Positions 16,773 to 23,537 of a stretch of DNA of 39,894 nucleotides are shown piece by piece. Source of the DNA: Deltaproteobacteria bacterium (GTDB taxonomy: Bacteria; Desulfobacterota; Deferrisomatia; Deferrisomatales; BM512); the NCBI GenBank assembly GCA_030591565.1, contig JAUVAU010000018.1, forward strand, positions 1 to 39,894, in the 5' to 3' direction. Both the position numbers and the translations under genes were made by a program. Each line of letters starts with the position of its first letter. Positions within the stretch are counted from its first letter, which is position 1. A model generated the notes under the pieces. The model had not been told where the DNA came from, did not search any database, and worked only from the letters and a program-made list of their open reading frames with translations.

Positions 16773-17516
16773 ATGGAACTTGCAAAACGCATAGAAAAAA
16801 AGATCGCCAAACTCTCTGGCCGCGCCATACGCAAATTCAGGATGATCGAACCCGGCGACAGGGTTCTCGTGGCGCTCTCGGGGGGCAAGGACTCCTGGAC
16901 GCTCCTCCATCTGCTCCACACCCATCTCAAACACGTCCCCTTCGACTACGAAATAACCGCCGTGACCGTCCATCCCGGCTTTGAGGGCTTCAACCCGAAG
17001 GTGGTTGAACGCTATTGCAACTCGCTGGGGTTCAAACACTTCACCGAGAAAACCCTCATGAATAAGGTAGTGGAGAAAAACATAAACGAGGGGACTACCT
17101 ACTGCTCCTTTTGTGCGCGGCTAAGGCGCGGCGTCCTCTACGCGATAGCCCAGCGAGAAGGGTTTAACAAGGTCGCCCTGGGCCACCACGCCGACGACCT
17201 CATCGAAACGCTCCTCATGGCGCAGCTCTTCACCGGCGAGATCAAATCCATGCCCCCCGTCCTCCACGCAGACGATGGCAAAAACATCGTCATACGCCCG
17301 CTCTGTCTGGTTTTTGAAGAACTGATAGTGCGCTACGCCGAGGTGATGGATTTTCCCCTGATAGAGTGCGGCTGCCCCGTCCACGACGAGGGCCGCGACC
17401 AGAAAAGACATCGCATAAAAGCACTGCTTGCCCAACTGGAAGCAGAACACCCCACCATCAAGGCCAGCCTGCTCTCCAGCCTCGGCAGAGTCCGCCACCG
17501 CTTTCTCATGGGTTAA
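16773..17516 (+). CDS. TtcA-like tRNA 2-thiocytidine synthetase
   Basis: The 247-aa protein is an ATP pyrophosphatase with PP-loop SGGKDS (36-41) and the CxxC pair C111/C114 in YCSFCARLRRG, plus a further Cys-containing segment IECGCP. Together with the late Cys this is the arrangement that binds the catalytic [4Fe-4S] cluster of TtcA, which thiolates C32 of tRNAs. It is shorter than Escherichia coli TtcA (about 310 aa) but has the same core, including LGHHADDLIETLLMAQLFTGE. Related PP-loop enzymes share these motifs, so the exact tRNA position is not certain. It is co-transcribed with the HgdB-like Fe-S protein. Confidence 0.85.
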   Translation: MELAKRIEKKIAKLSGRAIRKFRMIEPGDRVLVALSGGKDSWTLLHLLHTHLKHVPFDYEITAVTVHPGFEGFNPKVVERYCNSLGFKHFTEKTLMNKVVEKNINEGTTYCSFCARLRRGVLYAIAQREGFNKVALGHHADDLIETLLMAQLFTGEIKSMPPVLHADDGKNIVIRPLCLVFEELIVRYAEVMDFPLIECGCPVHDEGRDQKRHRIKALLAQLEAEHPTIKASLLSSLGRVRHRFLMG

Positions 17517-17601
17517 ACCGTAAAAGGGCGGATGTGATCGGCACGCTCGGTTGACTGATCACGACATGACCGGCACCTGGCTTTTAAAAAAGGATCGATT
17601 T

Positions 17602-18156
17602 TTAGTGCGCGGCATGACCCCTATACAGATGCTTGCGTAAGAGGCTGCTTAGTCCAGAGAAAAAACCGCCTCTGATTTCCTGAATATGCAGAGCCTCCTG
17701 ATAGTCGATAGCGACCTCATCCTTGCCCCTGAATCGTACCGGCTCAACCTGAAGGACATATGAATTGACCTGCATGTCCCAAAACCACTCTGCACAACCG
17801 AATTGGATATAATCCGGGGCAATTGCCTCCAAGCCCTTAAGGTCTTCAAGGAGTTTTTTTCCATCGGGATTATTGTCAATGCAGAGTGCAAGGTAGCCTA
17901 TCCGATACGTGACCGAATCAAGGCTGTTTAAATCAGACAGCCTTTCAAGATTATATCGGTCCTGCTGCCCCGGATGAACGAAATGGCCATAACAACTTTG
18001 GAGGGTGAAGCAGTGGGGCACTTCCTGTAAATCCATGATGGTACCCGCTATAGGAGCGTCGATCGTGGAGATGTCCAAAGCGGACAGTGTGGCTAGCCGC
18101 TGCTGGGGGTAAAGAGGATTTATGACAAAGTTTTTTAGTTCGGTGAACGTCTCCAC
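17602..18156 (-). CDS. Hypothetical protein with CF..SCYGHF motif
   Basis: The 184-aa product starts at a GTG (18156) with a GAGGGG about 11 bases upstream. It is not recognised as a named family. Its most striking segment is VPHCFTLQSCYGHFVHPG (residues 47-64), which faintly recalls the FTTSSCSGR motif of TYW3-like wybutosine enzymes; the rest (IDNNPDGKKLLEDLKGLEAI, WFWDMQVNSYVLQVEPVRF) looks like a mixed alpha/beta cytoplasmic fold. It is convergent to ttcA. The TYW3 resemblance is weak and may be chance. Codon use here looks less GC-biased than in the flanking operons. Confidence 0.65.
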   Translation of the reverse strand: METFTELKNFVINPLYPQQRLATLSALDISTIDAPIAGTIMDLQEVPHCFTLQSCYGHFVHPGQQDRYNLERLSDLNSLDSVTYRIGYLALCIDNNPDGKKLLEDLKGLEAIAPDYIQFGCAEWFWDMQVNSYVLQVEPVRFRGKDEVAIDYQEALHIQEIRGGFFSGLSSLLRKHLYRGHAAH

Positions 18157-18487
18157 CTGCGTTTTCCCCTCTCAATAACCAACTTCATTAGATGGCTAAT
18201 ACGGGAGCAAAAAGAAGTATGTAGCGCCGCCAAAAACGTTCCATTACGGAACGACCATACCGCGACTAGGCCGAGATTTCAAAAACGACCATTTTCGAGT
18301 GGCGTTGATCTACCCGGCGACGGTCTACTTTTCCGATAAATATAAAATATCCTTGCCTTATGCTGAATTTCGGCCCGTCTGCAGCGTCAAAATATCCGGT
18401 TATCGCAAAACCCTAGCGGTCTCACCGTGAATACCATGTTCATGTGCTATGGATTTCTCGATGGGCAACAAAAACCCCCAAGCTAAG
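18157..18487. other. Intergenic region with inverted repeat
   Basis: No gene is seen. A perfect inverted repeat CGTTCC-ATTAC-GGAACG lies at 18237-18253, about 80 bases upstream of the minus-strand GTG start, where an operator would be expected. The section 18330-18360 is AT-rich. No convincing terminator was found for the DUF5320-like gene that ends at 18488. Confidence 0.5.
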
Positions 18488-18712
18488 TCATTCGGATTTC
18501 TCAAGTTCCTCCAACGTCTCTTTTGCCGCCTCCAGTTCCTCTTTAAGCGTCTCGATGTACTCGTTGAGTTCTACTTTCTCTTCCTCTACACTCATCCTGA
18601 CCGGGCACCACGGTCCGAGTGGTATGGGACCGCAAGGTGCGTAGCCGTGGTGGTGCCAATTGCCCCAAGCAGGGTGAGTCCAAAGCCTGCGTCTGCGCAT
18701 TCGAAGTGGCAT
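18488..18712 (-). CDS. DUF5320-like small protein with C-terminal coiled coil
   Basis: The 74-aa product has a Met/Arg/Gly/Pro/Trp-rich N-terminal half (MPLRMRRRRLWTHPAWG, then YAPCGPIPLGPWCPVR) and an acidic C-terminal coiled coil (EELEAAKETLEELEKSE). This architecture is typical of DUF5320 proteins, which recur next to Mrp/NBP35 ATPases and dinitrogenase-cofactor-like proteins in anaerobes. A clear AAGGAG site precedes the ATG. It lies 55 bases downstream of the Mrp-like gene on the same strand. Its function is unknown; a link to Fe-S or metal-cofactor handling is inferred from neighbourhood. Confidence 0.72.
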   Translation of the reverse strand: MPLRMRRRRLWTHPAWGNWHHHGYAPCGPIPLGPWCPVRMSVEEEKVELNEYIETLKEELEAAKETLEELEKSE

Positions 18713-18767
18713 GGTTTTCTCCTTCCTTGATCAACCACGGTGAGACCACATGATGTAGTGAACCATG

Positions 18768-19739
18768 TCAATACGCCCTATCGGGTGCCCCCTTACCTTC
18801 CGGCTTTTTAAGCTCCCGTATCGGACGAGCTGTCATCTCGACAATTTTTTTAGCGAGGGACTGAAAGAGCTGGCCCGCATCGCTGATAGGCGCAGATGCC
18901 ATCAGTGGCACTCCTTCATCTCCACCTTTCCGGATTTCCAGGTCGAGAGGAATGGAAACCAACAGCGGAATCCCCGTTTCCCGACTGAACTCCTCTCCCC
19001 CACCGTGTCCGAAGATTTCTATCGGCACCGCTGAGTGCCCACAATTGAAGTAAGCCATATTCTCGACCAAGCCGATAATGCGTCTGTCGAGCTTTCGGAA
19101 CAAGCCTACAGCGCGTCGCACATCTGACAAGGCCACTTTCTGAGGCGTAGTGACGATCAGGACAGATACTTCGGGCAGACTTTGTGCCACGGTGATAGAA
19201 GGGTCGCCAGTGCCTGGCGGGAGGTCCACTACCAAGTAGTCTAGCTCTCCCCATTCCACCTGCGTTAGCATCAGGCGAATTGCTTTACTGACCATGGGGC
19301 CTCGCAAAATGAACGCTTGATCGTCCTCTACGGTCATTCCCAACGACATGATCCGGAGCCCGAACTTATTGGCTGGTACGATTGTGCCGTGCTCGCGCCG
19401 GAGCCGCTGTGTAAGCCCCAACATGAGCGGAACGCTGGGCCCGTATACGTCGGCGTCCAGGAGCCCCACCCGACGGCCTTCCCGAATCAAAGCCAAGGCA
19501 AGATTCACGGCGATGGTAGTCTTGCCCACACCCCCCTTACCACTTGCCACGGCCAGTACACGGTGGACGTTGTCAACGCCTGCAAGAGTGCTTCCGGCAC
19601 CTCCTCCCTTAGATTCGTCTGAGATGGATCTTTTTTGCTCCAAAATAGCCTCCGTTACGCTCAATGGTGCTTTCCGAGCGCGTTTGGTCCGCTCGGGCAA
19701 ATGAATTTTTTGCGGAAGGGGAGGTAGGGTCGAAGCCAC
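18768..19739 (-). CDS. Mrp/NBP35-type P-loop ATPase lacking the CxxC cluster motif
   Basis: The 323-aa product (GTG start at 19739) has the deviant Walker A of the MinD/Mrp family, SGKGGVGKTT (66-75), then LLDADVYGPSVP and VVDLPPGTGDPSI. In Mrp/ApbC proteins the segment after ENMxYF carries a CxxC that bridges a [4Fe-4S] cluster in the dimer; here it reads NCGHS (Cys233), and this is the only cysteine in the whole protein. The N-terminal Cys motif of Nbp35 is also absent. It may therefore be an Fe-S-independent variant or a decayed carrier. It precedes a DUF5320-like gene and follows a radical-SAM relic. The GTG has only a weak ribosome site, so the start is uncertain. Confidence 0.85.
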   Translation of the reverse strand: MASTLPPLPQKIHLPERTKRARKAPLSVTEAILEQKRSISDESKGGGAGSTLAGVDNVHRVLAVASGKGGVGKTTIAVNLALALIREGRRVGLLDADVYGPSVPLMLGLTQRLRREHGTIVPANKFGLRIMSLGMTVEDDQAFILRGPMVSKAIRLMLTQVEWGELDYLVVDLPPGTGDPSITVAQSLPEVSVLIVTTPQKVALSDVRRAVGLFRKLDRRIIGLVENMAYFNCGHSAVPIEIFGHGGGEEFSRETGIPLLVSIPLDLEIRKGGDEGVPLMASAPISDAGQLFQSLAKKIVEMTARPIRELKKPEGKGAPDRAY

Positions 19740-19774
19740 AGTCGACCGGCCCCGTCTCGCCCTGACCGTAAAGT

Positions 19775-19828
19775 TAACGACCGCCCCAAGCGCCTCAATG
19801 GTACGGGACCAAAGACATAGGAGAACAT
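19775..19828 (-). pseudogene. N-terminal relic of a radical-SAM (COG0731-like) gene
   Basis: An ATG at 19828 with a good AGAGGA ribosome site opens a frame beginning MFSYVFGPVPLRRLGRSL. This is the characteristic start of COG0731-type radical-SAM proteins, where the next residues normally lead to the CxxxCxYC cluster. Here the similarity stops after about 18 codons and the frame runs out of phase into the start of the Mrp-like gene (ends 19661). A deletion that joined the 5' end of this gene to mrp is the simplest explanation. Confidence 0.65.
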
Positions 19829-19839
19829 CGAAATTCCTC

Positions 19840-19983
19840 TCAACTCAGTTTGTGGGATACCGGCGACCACAATGCCCGGAACTCCCGGCCAAGGGCATCA
19901 TGAAGGTTTTGTAGGTGTCCGATTTCGCCGAGTGGTTCCCTTTTTGTAGTCGTCGTAGCTATTCCCTTCTCTTTTTGTGACAA
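19840..19983 (-). CDS. Possible small protein or 3' gene relic
   Basis: A minus-strand frame closing at 19840, twelve bases before the radical-SAM relic's ATG, reads through a plausible amphipathic helix (KREPLGEIGHLQNLHDALG). The only start is a TTG at 19983 with a poor ribosome site, giving 47 aa; the frame is closed by TAA just upstream. It could be a real small gene or the tail of a deleted one. It is not recognised. Confidence 0.28.
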   Translation of the reverse strand: MSQKEKGIATTTTKREPLGEIGHLQNLHDALGREFRALWSPVSHKLS

Positions 19984-20045
19984 TAGTCGCCTGCTTGGTT
20001 AAACTATCTCGGAGTGATAATCTTTCAACGGGAGAAGAAGAAAAA

Positions 20046-20327
20046 ATGAACTGCTGGGAATACATGAAGTGCGGTAGGGAACCCGGTGGAGAACAGTGCG
20101 AGGATAAGGGGGTATGTCCCGCAGCAATAGAAGAGAGACTCGACGGGCTAAACGGTGGTGTGAATGGAGGAAGGGCGTGCTGGGGGGTAGATGATACTGA
20201 TTGCTTGGAAAAAATCGACGCAGAGCATACACGGTGTCTGGACTGTCCCTTTTTCCATCTCGTCGAAGATGAGCAGAGAGGAGACTTCCAGGTCATGCTG
20301 GAGATCTGGAAACGGTTGAAAGATTAG
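20046..20327 (+). CDS. Two-CW domain protein
   Basis: The 93-aa product begins MNCWEYMKCGREPGG and continues with GVCPAA, then GGRACWGVDDTDC and CLDCPFFHLVEDE. This is the two-CW pattern: paired Cys-Trp motifs and eight conserved Cys, likely metal- or Fe-S-binding, common in deltaproteobacteria either alone or attached to signalling proteins. The ATG at 20046 was chosen over an upstream in-frame ATG because it starts the domain exactly. A possible promoter (TTGGTT 19995-20000, GATAAT 20016-20021) lies just upstream. It is divergent from the Mrp-like locus. Function is unknown; sensing or redox is plausible. Confidence 0.8.
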   Translation: MNCWEYMKCGREPGGEQCEDKGVCPAAIEERLDGLNGGVNGGRACWGVDDTDCLEKIDAEHTRCLDCPFFHLVEDEQRGDFQVMLEIWKRLKD

Positions 20328-20735
20328 CCTTCAATACCTTTTCAGGTCCATTGCGAATAGCATGGCTCACTTGTGTAGACTTTATCTCATGCGATCAAAC
20401 GTTTCAAAAACGTTCATTTTCCTAAACGATTTCATCCTTTGAATCCCAGGCCAATGGCAGGGTTTTCATATGTCTGTCACAAAAAAAATTCTTTCGGGAA
20501 AACCTTTTTGCAACGCTACTGTGCCGGGATTCCGGGCGGGTGTCAGCTTTGACCCGGCCCACCCTTTGACCTCTGTCAGATCAAATACTACCTTCTGCAC
20601 CTAAGCCCTCCCACATTTTCCCCGGTAATACCCTTTTATCCCCTTTCAAATGAACGGCTGTTCAGCTACATTGTAGCCTCAGTGGACAAAGTAAATTCAG
20701 GCAAAACAAATTCAGCTCCCTTGGAGGATAACACA
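20328..20735. promoter_or_regulatory. 408-base intergenic region with twin palindromes before the gcdA-like gene
   Basis: No recognised gene is present. A 44-codon ORF at 20469-20603 has no known motif. Two adjacent perfect inverted repeats lie at 20651-20677: TGAAC-GGCT-GTTCA immediately followed by GCTAC-ATT-GTAGC, about 60 bases before the start codon at 20736. They look like operators, for example for a TetR-type regulator of acyl-CoA genes. A weaker GC-rich hairpin is possible at 20535-20563. GGAGG at 20722-20726 is the ribosome site. Confidence 0.55.
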
Positions 20736-22469
20736 ATGAAACCCTATTTCGAGAAGATGAATCCCATCGGCTCTCCCCTGACCGAGAAACAGATTGAAAG
20801 CGCCAAGGAGAGCTTCGGGTCGATAAAAGAGGTGGAGCTGGCTCTGGACCACGCCCAAAAGGCGATTGAGGGCCAGGGCGTTCCCACCGAGAAGATCAAC
20901 GCAAGGGGCCAGCTCTCCGTGTGGCAGAGGATCGAATACCTGGTGGACAAGGATTCCTTCCTGCCCATGCATTCGGTCTTCGACCCCGAGGACAACAAGA
21001 GCGGCTCCACCTCCATAGTGGACGGCCTGGCGAGGATAAATGGGCGCTGGGTCGTGCTGGCCGGTTTCAACAACAAGCTGATGGCCGGGGCGTGGGTAGC
21101 AGGACAGCCTGCCAATGTATTGAGGAGCACCGAGCTTGCCAAGCGGCTGAACATTCCGCTCATCTGGCTGGTCAACTGCAGCGGCGTGGACCTGCCGAAT
21201 CAGGACAAGGTCTACCCCGACAGGCTGGGCGGCGGCGCGACCTTTTTCAGGAACGCCGAGCTGCAAAAGCTGGGCGTACCCGTGCTGGCGGCAATTTTCG
21301 GCACCAACCCCGCAGGCGGCGGCTATCACTCCATCAGCCCCTCGCTGCTGATCGCCCACAAGGACGCCAACATGGCCGTGGGGGGTGGCGGCATCGTCGG
21401 CGGCATGAGCCCCAAGGGAGCCTTTGACGAAGCGGGTTGCCTCTCGCTCATCGACACCACCAGAAAGTTCAAGGCCGCCCCTCCGGGCAGCGCAACCGTA
21501 CACCACGACGTCACCGGCTTTTTCCGTCACGTCTTCGATTCCGAGCAGCTTGTGCTTGAAACTCTCAAGGACTATGTGGGCGGCCTCCCCGCTTACGAAC
21601 CACGCTTTTTCAGGGTCGCCGCGCCTACTGCGCCGCGCTTTTCACCCGACGAGATCGACAATATCATCCCCTACAACCAGAAGCGCACCTACCAGATCGA
21701 GGAAGTGGTCGCCAGACTCGTGGACTCAAGCGAACATCTGGAATACCGCCCCGACTACGGCCCTGAGATATATGCCGCGCTGGTCAAGGTGGATGGCTTC
21801 GCCACGGGAATAATCGCAAACCGCCAGGGGTTCATGCCCCCCGGTTATCCCGAATACGCCGACTACCCCGGCATTGGCGGCAAGCTCTATCGCCAGGGGC
21901 TGATTAAAATGAGCGAGTTCGTGACCTTTTGCGGCCGCGACAGGATTCCCATCGTCTGGCTGCAAGACACCTCGGGCATTGATGTCGGAGATACCGCTGA
22001 GAAGGCCGAGCTGCTGGGGCTGGGCCAGTCGCTCATCTACTCCATTGAGCAGACCGACCTGCCCCAGATGCTGGTGGTCCTGAGAAAGGGAAGCGCCGCG
22101 GCCCATTACGTCATGTGCGGGCCACCGGCCAACAACAACAACGCCTTCACGCTGGGCATCCCGACCACCGAGATATACGTGATGCACGGCGAAACCGCCG
22201 CAGCGGCGAGCTATGCGCGTCGTCTGGTCAAGGATCAGGATGCGGGCAAACCACTTGACGGGACCATCGAGAAGATGAACGAGCTGGTCAAGAAGTACTA
22301 CGACCGCTCACGCCCCCTCTATTGCGCGAAACACGGGATGATCGATGAGTTGGTGTCGATGTCCGGCATGCGCGATTACATGGTCGCGTTTGTCGGCTCT
22401 GCATATCAGAACCCCAAATCTTTCTGCCCGCAGCACCAGATGATCCTGCCCAGGGTTATCAAGGGGTAA
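20736..22469 (+). CDS. Glutaconyl-CoA decarboxylase alpha-like carboxyltransferase
   Basis: The 577-aa product is a two-domain crotonase-like carboxyltransferase whose sequence follows GcdA closely throughout: FNNKLMAGAWVAGQ, LIWLVNCSGVDLPNQ, TNPAGGGYHSISPS, GGGIVGGMSPKG, GIGGKLYRQGL, IVWLQDTSGIDVG and ENKM-type C-terminus ending HQMILPRVIKG. GcdA moves CO2 from glutaconyl-CoA to biotin in the sodium-pumping decarboxylase. Start 20736 has TTGGAGG eight bases upstream; the longer frame adds 18 poor residues. None of the partner genes (biotin carrier, membrane beta subunit) is adjacent, so it may act with subunits encoded elsewhere. A related biotin-dependent acyl-CoA carboxyltransferase role cannot be excluded. 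Confidence 0.87.
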   Translation: MKPYFEKMNPIGSPLTEKQIESAKESFGSIKEVELALDHAQKAIEGQGVPTEKINARGQLSVWQRIEYLVDKDSFLPMHSVFDPEDNKSGSTSIVDGLARINGRWVVLAGFNNKLMAGAWVAGQPANVLRSTELAKRLNIPLIWLVNCSGVDLPNQDKVYPDRLGGGATFFRNAELQKLGVPVLAAIFGTNPAGGGYHSISPSLLIAHKDANMAVGGGGIVGGMSPKGAFDEAGCLSLIDTTRKFKAAPPGSATVHHDVTGFFRHVFDSEQLVLETLKDYVGGLPAYEPRFFRVAAPTAPRFSPDEIDNIIPYNQKRTYQIEEVVARLVDSSEHLEYRPDYGPEIYAALVKVDGFATGIIANRQGFMPPGYPEYADYPGIGGKLYRQGLIKMSEFVTFCGRDRIPIVWLQDTSGIDVGDTAEKAELLGLGQSLIYSIEQTDLPQMLVVLRKGSAAAHYVMCGPPANNNNAFTLGIPTTEIYVMHGETAAAASYARRLVKDQDAGKPLDGTIEKMNELVKKYYDRSRPLYCAKHGMIDELVSMSGMRDYMVAFVGSAYQNPKSFCPQHQMILPRVIKG

Positions 22470-22472
22470 CTT

Positions 22473-22539
22473 GGATTTTGAAATAACCGGGATTTTAAAC
22501 TAACCAGATTTTAAACCGGCCAGGATTTTGAACTGACCG
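22473..22539 (+). repeat. Four imperfect 16-17-base tandem repeats
   Basis: The units are at 22473-22489, 22490-22506, 22507-22522 and 22523-22539, each of the form GGATTTTRAAMYRRCCR. They begin three bases after the gcdA-like stop. The last unit overlaps the -35 of the TRAP operon promoter. Confidence 0.85.
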
Positions 22540-22554
22540 GGGGTATGTTATACT
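22528..22554 (+). promoter_or_regulatory. Promoter of the TRAP operon
   Basis: TTGAAC (22528-22533) and TATACT (22549-22554) are 15 bases apart, with an extended -10 TG at 22546-22547. It lies 55 bases before the first TRAP gene. The -35 falls in the last unit of the tandem repeat, so a repeat-binding regulator could control it. Confidence 0.55.
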
Positions 22555-22608
22555 CTTCATTCTTTTGGGACGGCTTGGACCAGGCAGATAGATAACCAAG
22601 GGTAAGCA

Positions 22609-23466
22609 GTGAGTATTAAAGGTTTTTTAAAAACCATAACCGTCGTGGCGGCGTTGACCTTCCTGGTAACCGCCTTCGGGGGGTGCGCGGCTCTCAACAT
22701 GGCTGAGAACCTTCCGGGCGCCATGGAGAACCACGACGACCCGCAGACCGTGGCCGAGGCGCTGCCGACGTTGCTCTTGATCGCCGACAGTCTGGTCATC
22801 TCCTCTCCCGACGACGAGGATTACCTCGTAACCGCATCCCAGCTTTACACCTCCTACGCGGCGGCCTTCGTAGACGATCCGGACAGAGCCCTGACGCTGA
22901 CCCAGCGGGCCGACGAGTATGCCGACCGCGCGCTATGTCTGGAAAGCGATGACGCCTGCGGGTTGATCGCCAAACCAGCCGCCGAGGTGGAAGCGATAGT
23001 GGCCGGGATGGGCAAGGCCGAGCTACCCTATCTCTACAACTACGCGGTCTGCCGCCTGCTGTGGATGTCGGTCAGGAGCGGCGATTGGGGAGCGATATTA
23101 GGTCTGCCCAAGGTCCAGTACATGCTCGAACGGGTGGTAGCGCTGGACGATAGCTACAAAGAGGGCTCGGCCCACATGTATCTGGGAGTCCTCACCACCC
23201 TGCGTCCACCCTCGCTGGGCGGCAAGCCGGAGATCGGCAAGGCCCATTTTGAGCGGGCGATTGAACTCTCGGGCGGGACCGACCTTACGGTCAAAGTGGA
23301 ATACGCCAAGCGTTACGCGAGGCTTGTTTATGACCGGGAGCTGCACGACAAACTCCTGGGCGAAGTGATGGAGGCCCCTGCAAAGGTGCCGGGCAAGACG
23401 CTCACGAACACCCTCGCAAAACGCACAGCCGCCAAGCTGCTTAAGTCGGCTGAAGACTATTTCTAA
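22609..23466 (+). CDS. TatT-type TRAP-associated lipoprotein
   Basis: The 285-aa protein (GTG start) has a lipoprotein signal (TFLVTAFGGC, Cys26) and an all-helical TPR-like body, with GSAHMYLGVLTTLRPPSLGGKPEIGKAHFERAI near the C-terminus. This is the signature of the TatT family. In Treponema the TatT protein forms a ring and binds the TRAP substrate-binding protein TatP, perhaps to pass hydrophobic ligands. It is the first gene of the operon and is followed 71 bases later by the substrate-binding protein. The precise GTG start is supported only by a weak ribosome site but fits the signal peptide. Confidence 0.88.
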   Translation: MSIKGFLKTITVVAALTFLVTAFGGCAALNMAENLPGAMENHDDPQTVAEALPTLLLIADSLVISSPDDEDYLVTASQLYTSYAAAFVDDPDRALTLTQRADEYADRALCLESDDACGLIAKPAAEVEAIVAGMGKAELPYLYNYAVCRLLWMSVRSGDWGAILGLPKVQYMLERVVALDDSYKEGSAHMYLGVLTTLRPPSLGGKPEIGKAHFERAIELSGGTDLTVKVEYAKRYARLVYDRELHDKLLGEVMEAPAKVPGKTLTNTLAKRTAAKLLKSAEDYF

Positions 23467-23537
23467 CGGCTACTTTTGATGGCGGCTACATCTGATGGCG
23501 GCTGCTTTAAACAGCTGCTGTTTTAAAGGGAATCAAT

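Noticed and set aside
20535-20563. Riboswitch-like GC hairpin before the gcdA-like gene
   Set aside because: The stem is imperfect and no conserved riboswitch core could be recognised.
20469-20603. 44-codon ORF in the gap before the gcdA-like gene
   Set aside because: A GCAGGG lies upstream, but composition and sequence give no support and nothing is recognised.
20712-21530. 272-codon minus-strand ORF
   Set aside because: Antisense to the gcdA-like gene, which matches its family throughout.
22473-22539. Possible mini CRISPR array
   Set aside because: Units are contiguous 16-17-mers with no spacers and no cas genes are nearby.
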